NCBI RefSeq assembly: GCF_030812335.1
Contig: NZ_JAUSSN010000006.1
Location: 248,001-312,000 of the forward strand
Direction of reading: 5' to 3'
From: Pseudarthrobacter oxydans
GTDB lineage: Bacteria > Actinomycetota > Actinomycetes > Actinomycetales > Micrococcaceae
Length of the DNA stretch: 64,000 nucleotides
Under the pieces are notes generated by a model that saw only the letters and a program-made list of their open reading frames with translations, was not told where the DNA came from and did not search any database. Below are positions 28,322 to 36,487 of this stretch, in pieces; the first letter of the stretch is position 1, and each line of letters begins with the position of its first letter. Made by a program: the position numbers and the translations under genes.

Positions 28322-29313
28322 TCTTCTGGTGGATCCTGCCGGCCGCAGCCGTGGCGGTCCCCGCGGCCTGGCTCCTCGGCCGGCGGCGCCGCCGGGCGCG
28401 CGGTGCCCGGCGGCGTCCGGTCGCCCACAGCGACCGCCTCACCGCGCTGCCGGAGTACCAGGCGGCCCTGCGGCAGCACCGGAACCGGCTGCGGCTCCTC
28501 GCCGCCGCCGGGACCGTGCTGATGGTGGCCGCCGTCGTGGCCGCCGCCCGACCGGCCGAACGCAGCACCGTCCGGCCCGAGCAGCACAAGCGTGACATCA
28601 TCCTCTGCCTGGACGCCTCCGGCTCCATGAGCAGCGCCGACGCCGCCGTGGTGGACGTCTTCGGCTCGCTCGCCCGGCAGTTCGACGGTGAACGCATCGG
28701 CCTCACCATATTCGACAGCAGTGCCGTGCAGGTGTTCCCCCTGACCGATGACTACGACTATGTCCAGGACCAGCTCCAGCAGGCGGAGAGCGCCTTCGAC
28801 GGGGCGGGCAGCGGCAGCTTCCTCGACGGGACCTGGAACGGAGTGGGTTCCTCGCTGATCGGCGACGGCCTGGCGTCCTGCCTCCAAAGCTTCCCTGCGG
28901 CGGCCGACGCCGAGGAACCCGGACGCCGGGCCCGCTCGGTCATCCTGGCCACGGACAACTTCCTGTCCGGCACGCCGCTCGTCACCCTCGCGGAAGCAGG
29001 AGCCCTGGCGAAGGAACGGGACGTGCGGGTCTTCGCGCTGAACCCCGGCGACTATGACTTCGGCCCGGACGCCGGCGCGGAACAGCCCGGCGCCCGGCTG
29101 CGCAGCGTGGCCGAGGGCAGCGGCGGCGGGTACTACGCCCTCGACAGCCCGGACGCGGTGCCCGGCATTGTCAGCGGGATCGAGGCCACCCAGGCCGCGG
29201 CGTTCCGGGGCGCACCCCGGGCCGTGGTGTCCGACCGGGCCGAGGTTCCGCTCGCCGTGGCCCTGCTGGCCGGGCTGGTTCTCGCCGGAGCGTCGTGGAG
29301 GCCACGGCGATGA
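28312..29313 (+). CDS. VWA-domain membrane protein (BatA-like)
   Basis: A 333-residue protein with an N-terminal transmembrane helix, a second helix near 60, a von Willebrand A domain and a C-terminal helix. The MIDAS metal-binding motif DASGSMS is at about residue 100, so metal-dependent ligand binding is likely retained. It resembles BatA of the aerotolerance operons. It overlaps the upstream gene by ten bases and the next by four. Confidence 0.88.
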   Translation: MELIFWWILPAAAVAVPAAWLLGRRRRRARGARRRPVAHSDRLTALPEYQAALRQHRNRLRLLAAAGTVLMVAAVVAAARPAERSTVRPEQHKRDIILCLDASGSMSSADAAVVDVFGSLARQFDGERIGLTIFDSSAVQVFPLTDDYDYVQDQLQQAESAFDGAGSGSFLDGTWNGVGSSLIGDGLASCLQSFPAAADAEEPGRRARSVILATDNFLSGTPLVTLAEAGALAKERDVRVFALNPGDYDFGPDAGAEQPGARLRSVAEGSGGGYYALDSPDAVPGIVSGIEATQAAAFRGAPRAVVSDRAEVPLAVALLAGLVLAGASWRPRR

Positions 29314-30434
29314 CACTGAACCCGATACTGTCCTGGTGGATCATGGGGCCGCTGTCGGCCGCCATCGGCCTGGGCCTCGGCTGGGTCCTGGTCCGTTCCC
29401 GGCAGCAGCACGCGCCGTCCGCGGATGCAGGGTTCCGCGGCTGGCTCTTCCGCGGCGGCCTTGTGCTGCTCCTGCTCCTCGCCGCCTGTCGGCCCGGCAT
29501 TCCCGGCGGCACCGTCGAGGCCGCCGCCACGGACCTGAACGTGTTTTTCGTGGTGGACACCAGCAGCAGCATCGCCGCCGAGGACCACACCCCGGCCGGG
29601 GGACAGGCAGCCCGGGGACCGGCGGCCTCGGGAGAGGCAGCCGGGGGCCAGGCGGCCGGTGTGCCGCGGCTCGACGGCGTCCGGGAGGACATCCGGGCCA
29701 TCGCCCGGGAACTCGGCGGCGCCCGCTATTCGCTCATCAGCTTCGACTCCAGCGCCGCCGTGCGGATGCCCCTGACCACCGACACTTCTGCCCTCGAGGC
29801 CGCGGTTGCCGTGCTGGGACCCGAGGTGACCGACTACTCGCAGGGCAGCAGCGTCACCGCGGCCCGGGCGGTCCTCGCCGAACGGCTCGCCACCGCCCGG
29901 GACAGCCACCCGGATCGACCCCGGCTGGTGTTCTACTTCGGGGACGGCGAACAGACCAGTGCCGCAGCACCCCAGGCCCTGGGGATTGACGGCTCCCTCG
30001 TGAGCGGCGGCGCCGTCCTCGGCTACGGCACACGGGACGGCGGCCGGATGAAGGAAAACAGCGGCGACCCCACCCGGCCGGCGGCGACGTACATCCAGGA
30101 CCCTGCCACCGGCGCCGCTGCCGTCTCCCGGCTGGACGAGGACCGGCTGCGGGACCTCGCACGCCAGCTCGCGGTGCCCTATCTGCACCGCGCGGCAGGG
30201 GATGCGGCGGCCCCGATGCTGCAGCAGGCCACACCCGGCACCCTGGTGCGCACGGGTGTTGCCCTCGACGGCAGGACCGAACTCTACTGGGCGCCGGCGT
30301 TCGCCGCGTTCCTGCTGGCGCTGCGCGAAACGCTGCTGGTCTCGGGCCAGCTCCGGGAGCTCCGGCCCGCCCGGCCCGTCCGCCGGACGCCCGAGCCGGC
30401 ATCACCGTCGGCCGGCCGGGGGCCGGGCGCATGA
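29310..30434 (+). CDS. Second VWA-domain membrane protein (BatB-like)
   Basis: A 374-residue protein starting at the ATGA overlap with the previous gene. There are transmembrane helices near residues 10-30 and 50-65, then a VWA domain whose MIDAS is DTSSSIA near 82, a serine in place of the usual glycine. A Gly/Ala-rich insert (GGQAARGPAASGEAAGGQ) directly follows the first MIDAS segment. A hydrophobic stretch near 330 precedes a Pro/Arg tail. Likely a paralogue and partner of the preceding VWA protein; the altered MIDAS may change its metal affinity. Confidence 0.85.
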   Translation: MTLNPILSWWIMGPLSAAIGLGLGWVLVRSRQQHAPSADAGFRGWLFRGGLVLLLLLAACRPGIPGGTVEAAATDLNVFFVVDTSSSIAAEDHTPAGGQAARGPAASGEAAGGQAAGVPRLDGVREDIRAIARELGGARYSLISFDSSAAVRMPLTTDTSALEAAVAVLGPEVTDYSQGSSVTAARAVLAERLATARDSHPDRPRLVFYFGDGEQTSAAAPQALGIDGSLVSGGAVLGYGTRDGGRMKENSGDPTRPAATYIQDPATGAAAVSRLDEDRLRDLARQLAVPYLHRAAGDAAAPMLQQATPGTLVRTGVALDGRTELYWAPAFAAFLLALRETLLVSGQLRELRPARPVRRTPEPASPSAGRGPGA

Positions 30435-31288
30435 GCGTCCGGCGCCGGCGCCGGCTGCTGCTCTGGTCCGCGCTGCCCGTCCTGCTGGCGCTGCTGCTCG
30501 CGGTGAAGCTGCTCAGCGCCGCCTGGTTCGCCGGGCAGGCCAGCGGCGCCTTCGCCAGGGGCGACGCGCCGGCGGTGGCGTCGGCCGCCGCGGTCCTGGG
30601 CGTCGCGAACTTCCTCGAACCGCACAAGGCACCCTTCGCGGCCGGGGACGCCCGCGCGCTCAGCGGCGACTACGCCGGCGCGCGCACCGCGTTCGAGGCG
30701 GCCCTCGCCGCGGCCCCGGCGGCCGACGAATGCCGGGTGCGGGCCAACCTGGCGCTCAGCATCGAACGGCTGGGCGACGCCGGGGCCGACGCCGGCAACG
30801 GCGGCGCAGACGGCACTGACGGCACCGACGGCACCGACGGCACCCCGGGCCCTGCCAGCACAGACGGCCCTGACAGCACTGACGATGGCCTCCGTTTGCT
30901 GGAGGAGGCGCTGGCGGTGGTCCGGGCCGCGCCCGCCGGCTGCTTCGACTCAGACAGCGCCGACAGCGCCAACGCTGCCGACGACGCAGACACCGCCGAC
31001 ACCGGGGCGGAGGAGAGGCTGCAGACCGCCGGGCAGCGGCTGGAGGAGAAAATCGAGCGGCTGCGCGGCCGGCGCGGACCCGGCGAAACCCCCGCACCCG
31101 AGGACCCCGGCACCGAATCCGGGCCGGAAGAGGAAGGCGGTGACGGGCCGGGGGAGCCTCTCGACGCGCAGCTGGAGCAGCTCCGGGAGTCCGGGCAGTC
31201 CGCGCAGCAGGAGCGCAACCGCGGCCTGCAGCGGGAAGAGTATCTGAACGGCACCGGCACCGGACCGCTCACGGACAGGCCCTGGTGA
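30431..31288 (+). CDS. TPR-like membrane protein closing the MoxR-VWA operon (BatC-like)
   Basis: A 285-residue protein with one N-terminal transmembrane helix after an Arg-rich start. TPR-like helices follow (ALSGDYAGARTAFEAALAAAP is one unit, key part GDYAGARTAFEAAL). A DGTDGTDGTDGT simple repeat sits near residue 118, a second Asp/Ala-rich stretch (SADSANAADDADTADT) near 178, and the C-terminus is acidic with a QLEQLRESGQ helix. It overlaps the previous gene by ATGA. A membrane TPR protein in this position matches the BatC component of Bat operons. The Asp-rich repeats are probably flexible and could bind cations. Confidence 0.75.
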   Translation: MSVRRRRRLLLWSALPVLLALLLAVKLLSAAWFAGQASGAFARGDAPAVASAAAVLGVANFLEPHKAPFAAGDARALSGDYAGARTAFEAALAAAPAADECRVRANLALSIERLGDAGADAGNGGADGTDGTDGTDGTPGPASTDGPDSTDDGLRLLEEALAVVRAAPAGCFDSDSADSANAADDADTADTGAEERLQTAGQRLEEKIERLRGRRGPGETPAPEDPGTESGPEEEGGDGPGEPLDAQLEQLRESGQSAQQERNRGLQREEYLNGTGTGPLTDRPW

Positions 31289-31360
31289 GCATCCGGACGA
31301 AGAATATTCTGTGCCGGGATGAAATATGCCGTAAACCTGCGTCTTAATTCGGGGGCCGAC

Positions 31361-31390
31361 TTGAACAGCCTCCCGGCCCGCCCGTAGAGT
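31361..31390 (+). promoter_or_regulatory. metF-metE promoter
   Basis: TTGAAC (31361-31366), 18-base spacer, TAGAGT (31385-31390): a good match to the actinobacterial housekeeping consensus. It predicts a transcript start near 31397 and a leader of about 230 nt. Confidence 0.7.
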
Positions 31391-31399
31391 TCTATCCAA

Positions 31400-31630
31400 G
31401 TTACCTCAGTAACGTGTCAGCGATCCTCCGTTCACGGCCAGCTTCACGGCGGCCCAGGAGGGTGTGGGTGCCCCCATGTGGGCCTGACATTTGCTCACGG
31501 ACAACTTCGTATCAGGCGTAACAGTCGCGGCTGCGCCCTGCTGGAGTTTCCTCCGTGTTCCCCAAACTCAATTCACCGACGGCACCCGTTTTCCGGGCGC
31601 AGCTGTCAGTGTTCACAGCCAAGGACGCAA
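31400..31630 (+). promoter_or_regulatory. Structured metF leader (unassigned; candidate cis-regulatory RNA)
   Basis: The leader folds by eye as follows. GTTAC-CTCA-GTAAC forms a small hairpin near 31400. TGTCAG (31415-31420) pairs with CTGACA (31484-31489) to enclose CCTCC (31425-31429) paired with GGAGG (31457-31461), GGCCaGC/GCGGCC, and a further G/C-rich hairpin (TGGG...CCCCA near 31466-31477). An AGGAGG is buried in the second stem, and a seven-codon frame GTG...ATG TGG GCC TGA (31464-31487) lies within. I see no SAM-I, SAM-IV, SAH or cobalamin consensus. The whole 31289-31630 gap has no gene; an open frame in phase with metF runs from 31478. Confidence 0.5.
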
Positions 31631-32605
31631 ATGTCTCCTCCAAGCCTTATTGACACCCATCCAAATCTTGTCGGCACGGCCCCTGTCGCGCTGTCCTATG
31701 AGCTGTTCCCGCCGCGGTCGCCCGCGGCCGCCGAATCGCTCTGGACCACCATCGGCGAGCTGGAGGCCACGGACCCGGACTACGTGTCCGTGACCTACGG
31801 CGCCAGCGGCTCCAACCGGAACACCGCCGTCGAGCTCATCAACCGCCTTGTCCAGGAAACCACCCTGCGGCCGCTGGCGCACCTGACCTGTGTGGGCAAC
31901 TCCCCGCAGGAGCTCGCCGAGATCATCGGCGAACTGCTCGACGTCGGCGTGCGCGGCATCCTGGCCCTGCGCGGCGACCAGCCCAAGGACGGCGTGGCCC
32001 CTCCCGAGGGATCGCTGCGCTACGCCCAGGACCTGATCGAGCTCATCCGCCGCGTCGAACAGCGCCGCTCCGCGCTGCTCTGCGCCGGCAAGGTCGCCGT
32101 CGGCGTCGCCGCGTACCCCACCCGTCACCCGGAATCCCCGAGTGAGGCGCACGACGTCGAGGTGCTGCTGGCCAAGCAGCGCTCCGGCGCCGACTTCGCC
32201 ATCACCCAGGTCTTCTTCCACACCGAGCAGTACGCGGACCTGCTGACCCGGGCGCGCCGGGCCGGCGTCACCATCCCGATCATCCCGGGCGTTATGCCGC
32301 TGACCAGCCTCCGCCGGCTCGCCCGGCTCAGCGAGCTGACCGGCGTCGAAGCGGACCCGGCCCTGATCGGACGGCTCGCCGCCGCCGAGACCGACGCCGA
32401 GCGCACCCGGATCGGGGTCAGCGCCACCGTGGACCTGGCCAACGCGGCCCTGGACGCCGGCGCCCCCGGACTGCACCTCTACACCTTCAACGAACACACC
32501 GCCGCCCTTGACGTGCTGGACAAACTCGCCCTGCCCCGCCCGCGAAGAGGCAACCGGCACAGCAGCCACCAGCGCTCGGCCGGCCGCCGCCAGCTCGCCA
32601 GCTAA
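31631..32605 (+). CDS. metF: Methylenetetrahydrofolate reductase
   Basis: A 324-residue FAD enzyme that reduces 5,10-methylene-THF to 5-methyl-THF, the methyl donor for methionine synthesis. The catalytic Glu lies in YELFPPRS (E24); DYVSVTYGASGS and LAHLTCVGNS are canonical. ATG 31631 is five bases after AAGGA. The upstream in-frame extension to 31478 has no similarity and is probably leader. It is followed 27 bases later by metE, which uses its product. Confidence 0.94.
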   Translation: MSPPSLIDTHPNLVGTAPVALSYELFPPRSPAAAESLWTTIGELEATDPDYVSVTYGASGSNRNTAVELINRLVQETTLRPLAHLTCVGNSPQELAEIIGELLDVGVRGILALRGDQPKDGVAPPEGSLRYAQDLIELIRRVEQRRSALLCAGKVAVGVAAYPTRHPESPSEAHDVEVLLAKQRSGADFAITQVFFHTEQYADLLTRARRAGVTIPIIPGVMPLTSLRRLARLSELTGVEADPALIGRLAAAETDAERTRIGVSATVDLANAALDAGAPGLHLYTFNEHTAALDVLDKLALPRPRRGNRHSSHQRSAGRRQLAS

Positions 32606-32632
32606 TCACCCCCCAACGCTTAGGACTTTCCC

Positions 32633-34975
32633 ATGACTGCACAGAACACGCTCAACCCCGCTCCGTTCCCCTCCGCCTCGATCCTCGGCTACCCGCGCAT
32701 CGGCCGCCGCCGCGAACTCAAGAAGGCCGTGGAGGCCTACTGGGCCGGCAAGATCGACGCCGACGCCCTCGACGCCGCCGCCAAGGAGATCCAGCTCGGC
32801 ACCGCCCGGCGCCTCCAGGGCCTGGGCCTGACCGAAGCCGCCGCCGTTCCCGGCACATTCTCGTACTACGACCAGGTGCTCGACGCCGCCGCCCACCTCG
32901 GCGCCGTGCCCGCCCGCTTCGGCAACCTCCTGAACGCCGAGGGCCAGCTCGACATCGACGGCTACTTCACCCTCGCCCGCGGCACCAAGGACCAGCAGCC
33001 GCTGGAAATGACCAAGTGGTTCGACACCAACTACCACTACCTCGTCCCGGAGATCGGCCCGGAGACCAGCTTCTCGCTGACCTCCAACCGCATCGTCGAG
33101 GAGTTCGAGTACGCCCTCGCCAACGGGGTCCAGACCCGCCCGTACATCGTCGGACCGGTCACCTTCCTGCTGCTGAGCAAGGCCTCCGACGACGCCCCGG
33201 CCGGCTTCAGCCCGCTGTCCCGCCTCGAGGACGTGCTGCCGGTCTACACCGCCCTGCTGGAGAAGCTGGCCGCCGCCGGCGCCGGCTGGGTCCAGCTGGA
33301 CGAGCCCGCCCTCGTGGTGGACCAGGACACCCCCGCCGCCGAGATCCAGGCCGCCGTCGCCCGCTCCTACGAGGTGCTCTCCGCCGCCGCCAACCGCCCG
33401 CAGCTGTTCGTCTCCACCCCGTACGGTGCGCTCAACGGCCAGCTCGGCACGCTCGCCGCGACCGGCATCGACGCTCTGCACCTGGACGTCTTCAAGGGCG
33501 CCGTTCCCTCCGCCGCCGCCCTGGCCGCCCTGGGCAACAAGACCCTCGTCGCCGGCGTCGTGGACGGCCACAACATCTGGCGCAACGATCTTGCCGCCTC
33601 CGCGGAGAAGATCGCGGAGCTGAAGAAGTCCGTCGCCAAGCTGGCGGTCAGCACCTCCACCTCCACCCAGCACGTCCCGCACGACGTCGACGAGGAGACC
33701 CAGCTCTCCGCGCAGCTGCGCAGCTGGCTGGCCTTCGCCGACCAGAAGGCCACCGAGGTCGTCACCCTCGCCGGCCTCCTGACGGACCCGGCCGCCGTCC
33801 AGCCGGCCATCGATGAGGCCACGCGCATCATCGCCGACCGTGCCGCCGCCGACGGCGTCCGCCGCGCCGAGGTCCGGAACCGCACCGCCGCCCTCACCGA
33901 CGCCGACTTCAGCCGCTCCGACTACGGCGTCCGCGAAGCTGCGCAGACCAAAGCCCTGCACCTGCCGCCGCTGCCCACCACCACCATCGGCTCGTTCCCG
34001 CAGACCGGCGACATCCGCACCGCCCGGGCCCGCGCCAACAAGGGCGAGCTGAGCACGGAGCAGTACGAGCAGCTGATGAAGGAAGAGATCAAGCGCGTTG
34101 TGGAACTGCAGGAAGAGCTCGGCTTCGACGTCCTGGTCCACGGCGAGCCCGAGCGCAACGACATGGTCCAGTACTTCGCCGAGAACCTCGAGGGCTTCGA
34201 CGTCACGGTGCACGGCTGGGTCCAGTCCTACGGCTCCCGCTGCACCCGCCCCTCGATCCTGTGGGGCGATGTCACCCGCAGCGCCCCCATCACGGTGGAA
34301 TGGGCCCGGTACGCGCAGTCCCTGACCAACAAGCCGATGAAGGGCATGCTCACCGGCCCGGTCACGATCCTCGCCTGGTCCTTCGTCCGCGATGACCAGC
34401 CGCTCGGCGAGACCGCCAACCAGGTGGCACTGGCCCTCCGCGACGAGATCGCCGACCTCGAAGCCGCCGGCATCAAGGTCATCCAGGTGGACGAGCCCGC
34501 CCTCCGCGAACTCCTGCCGCTGCGCAAGGCCGACCAGGCCGCGTACCTGGACTGGTCCGTGAAGTCCTTCCGCCTCGCCACCGCCGGCGCCGGGGACGCC
34601 ACGCAGGTCCACACGCACCTGTGCTATTCCGAGTTCGGCGCCATCATCGACGCGATCGACGGCCTGGACGCCGACGTCACCTCGATCGAGGCCGCCCGCT
34701 CCCGCATGGAGGTCGTCCACGACCTCGAGTCCCACGGCTTCGGCCGCGGCGTGGGCCCGGGTGTCTACGACATCCACTCGCCGCGCGTCCCGGGCGAGCA
34801 GGAAGTCACCGAACTGCTCAGCACCGCCGTGAAGCACGTCCCGTCCCGCCAGCTCTGGGTGAACCCGGACTGCGGCCTGAAGACCCGAGGCTACGCCGAG
34901 ACCGAAGAGTCCCTGCGCAACCTGGTCCACGCCACGAAGACGGTCCGCGCCGAACTGCTGGAAGCCGCCAAGTAG
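32633..34975 (+). CDS. metE: Cobalamin-independent methionine synthase
   Basis: A 780-residue enzyme that transfers the methyl group of 5-methyl-THF-polyglutamate to homocysteine. It has the typical double-barrel length. The zinc ligands are visible in the C-terminal barrel: His and Cys of HTHLCYSEF near 660 and Cys of NPDCGLKTRG near 746, with the conserved HGEPERNDMVQYF near 502. It is paired with metF. Since this is the B12-independent isoform, a cobalamin riboswitch would be expected in some genomes, yet none is recognisable upstream. Confidence 0.96.
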   Translation: MTAQNTLNPAPFPSASILGYPRIGRRRELKKAVEAYWAGKIDADALDAAAKEIQLGTARRLQGLGLTEAAAVPGTFSYYDQVLDAAAHLGAVPARFGNLLNAEGQLDIDGYFTLARGTKDQQPLEMTKWFDTNYHYLVPEIGPETSFSLTSNRIVEEFEYALANGVQTRPYIVGPVTFLLLSKASDDAPAGFSPLSRLEDVLPVYTALLEKLAAAGAGWVQLDEPALVVDQDTPAAEIQAAVARSYEVLSAAANRPQLFVSTPYGALNGQLGTLAATGIDALHLDVFKGAVPSAAALAALGNKTLVAGVVDGHNIWRNDLAASAEKIAELKKSVAKLAVSTSTSTQHVPHDVDEETQLSAQLRSWLAFADQKATEVVTLAGLLTDPAAVQPAIDEATRIIADRAAADGVRRAEVRNRTAALTDADFSRSDYGVREAAQTKALHLPPLPTTTIGSFPQTGDIRTARARANKGELSTEQYEQLMKEEIKRVVELQEELGFDVLVHGEPERNDMVQYFAENLEGFDVTVHGWVQSYGSRCTRPSILWGDVTRSAPITVEWARYAQSLTNKPMKGMLTGPVTILAWSFVRDDQPLGETANQVALALRDEIADLEAAGIKVIQVDEPALRELLPLRKADQAAYLDWSVKSFRLATAGAGDATQVHTHLCYSEFGAIIDAIDGLDADVTSIEAARSRMEVVHDLESHGFGRGVGPGVYDIHSPRVPGEQEVTELLSTAVKHVPSRQLWVNPDCGLKTRGYAETEESLRNLVHATKTVRAELLEAAK

Positions 34976-35012
34976 CAGCAACCGGCGGCGGGGGAGCGGA
35001 ACTCCTCTCAGT

Positions 35013-35052
35013 GGATGAGCCTGTCGAAACCCCGGTTTCGACAGGCTCATCC
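35013..35052. repeat. 19-bp perfect palindrome after metE (dispersed intergenic repeat / terminator)
   Basis: Arms 35013-35031 and 35034-35052 pair perfectly around a 2-nt loop. The core GAGCCTGTCGAAACC is a palindrome I associate with many Arthrobacter intergenic sites. It lies between convergent genes metE and the membrane protein at 35080. Confidence 0.75.
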
Positions 35053-35079
35053 CGTGGGGTGGGGAAGACATGTCCTCAG

Positions 35080-35841
35080 CTATCCACGCCTGTCCGCTCT
35101 CAACCGCCAGGCGCTGATCAGCAGCCAAACGGTCCAGACGACGGTGAGGATTATCCCGAACAGCGTCGGCACCGTGTTCGCTGCCGCGAATCCTTCGGCT
35201 CCGATGATCCACCCCTGCACCAGATAAGCCACCCCGGACAGCCCCATGAGGATGCCGATTGTTCGCGAGATCCGCCTCGTGGCCAGGATGACGACGCCGG
35301 AAATAATCAGGGCGCTGCCGAACAGGAAGCCGTGGTAGCTACGCATTCCCCACTCCAGCCAGCGGATTCCTTCCGCGCTGGCAAAGCGCATTGCCTTCTC
35401 CGGTTCTGCCGCGGAGGCCCAGGCATCCACGGCGTGCTTCAGTGCGACGCCGTCCACGGCCTGGAGTGCGCCATAGAGCGCAATGGAAACAGCCGCCGCC
35501 AGGGCGCCGAAACGGGCTGTCAGGGCCAGTGCACCCTGCTGCACATTCAGTGCGGCCAGCAGGGCAATCATTCCGCCGGCAAACAGGGCCATGCCGATGA
35601 ATTGGCCCAGGTGCACGCCGGTCCAGATGTCACTCCTGGCATACTCGGTGAAGGAGGCAACATGGTCGTTTGCGCTGGCTGCATCGGCATGAAACAAGCC
35701 GGCCACCAGTGAAATCATCACGCCGCCGAAAATCATCGTCGCGGCAATCCGCAGAGTCACGCTGTCCACAGTCCGGGATCCGGATCCCTCGAGAGACACC
35801 GAACGCGTGGTCCCGCTATCTCCTGCCTGGACATCGTCCAT
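35080..35841 (-). CDS. Multi-span membrane protein, unknown function
   Basis: A 253-residue protein with about six predicted transmembrane helices starting near residue 30. The loop between the first two helices is acidic (HADAASANDHVASFTEYA). It recalls DUF4386-like proteins, but I cannot assign a family with confidence. ATG 35841 is chosen because AAAGG lies eight bases before it; the in-frame GTG 35850 overlaps that site. Convergent with metE. Confidence 0.7.
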   Translation of the reverse strand: MDDVQAGDSGTTRSVSLEGSGSRTVDSVTLRIAATMIFGGVMISLVAGLFHADAASANDHVASFTEYARSDIWTGVHLGQFIGMALFAGGMIALLAALNVQQGALALTARFGALAAAVSIALYGALQAVDGVALKHAVDAWASAAEPEKAMRFASAEGIRWLEWGMRSYHGFLFGSALIISGVVILATRRISRTIGILMGLSGVAYLVQGWIIGAEGFAAANTVPTLFGIILTVVWTVWLLISAWRLRADRRG

Positions 35842-35881
35842 GGTGGCCACCTTTGTTCGGTGCCAAGGGATTAAGCCGGGG

Positions 35882-36388
35882 TCAGGATTCCCAGAGGATC
35901 TCGTCGTCCACGACGCCGTCCTCGTCCGCCGACGCGACCAGGACCTCGTCGGTGAAGTGCTGGCCGAGCGTGAAGTCCAGAACGAAGTAGCGCTCCGGCT
36001 GGCCGGGGAAGATGCCCACGTGGCCGAGCTTGAGCGCCTTGAGGAAGACCGCGTCGGTGAGCTGGCTCTTGTCCTCGACGCCGAAGACCTTCCTCAGGTG
36101 TTCGTCCTTGATCGCGTTGCAGTGGAAGTGCCGGTACTCCTGCGGGCTGGTGCCGTCCTGCTCCAGTTCCTCGGCGATCATTTCCCGGACCTGGTCCACG
36201 AGCTCGGGCAGGAACCGCAGCCGGTAGTCAACTTTATGCATCGCCGCTTCATCGAAGTGGTCATGCGCGTTGACATTCAGGTCAAGCTCCACGGTCTGGC
36301 CCGCCAGTTCATGCTTGGCGGTGAAACTGTGGTCCCTTCCGTGGTTGAGTTCAACCTCTCCGAAGTGCTTGCTCGCTACCTTGTTCAT
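35882..36388 (-). CDS. DUF2004 family protein
   Basis: A 168-residue soluble acidic protein. The N-terminal HFGEVELNHGRDHSFTAKHELAGQ and the DLNVNAHD segment resemble DUF2004 proteins, which are of unknown function. The start ATG 36388 is directly preceded by GAAGGT, an unusually short spacing. It is divergent from the aldehyde dehydrogenase with about 100 bases between them. Confidence 0.7.
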   Translation of the reverse strand: MNKVASKHFGEVELNHGRDHSFTAKHELAGQTVELDLNVNAHDHFDEAAMHKVDYRLRFLPELVDQVREMIAEELEQDGTSPQEYRHFHCNAIKDEHLRKVFGVEDKSQLTDAVFLKALKLGHVGIFPGQPERYFVLDFTLGQHFTDEVLVASADEDGVVDDEILWES

Positions 36389-36487
36389 ACCTTCAACATA
36401 GTCCTCAAAACCGGCCCATTCCAGCATTCCCAAGGTTTTATCCGCCACCGGACCCGGCCGGCCGCCGGGGGCCGGTACATTAAGCGG

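Noticed and set aside
31400..31630. A SAM or cobalamin riboswitch before metF
   Set aside because: The conserved cores of SAM-I, SAM-IV, SAH and B12 elements are not found, although the leader is structured.
31478..31630. A 51-residue N-terminal extension of MetF in the same frame
   Set aside because: No similarity to MetF and no better start; AAGGA is correctly placed for ATG 31631.
32606..35212. An 868-codon minus-strand frame opposite metE
   Set aside because: Composition-driven shadow of metE; Gly/Val/Asp/Arg-rich translation without family features.
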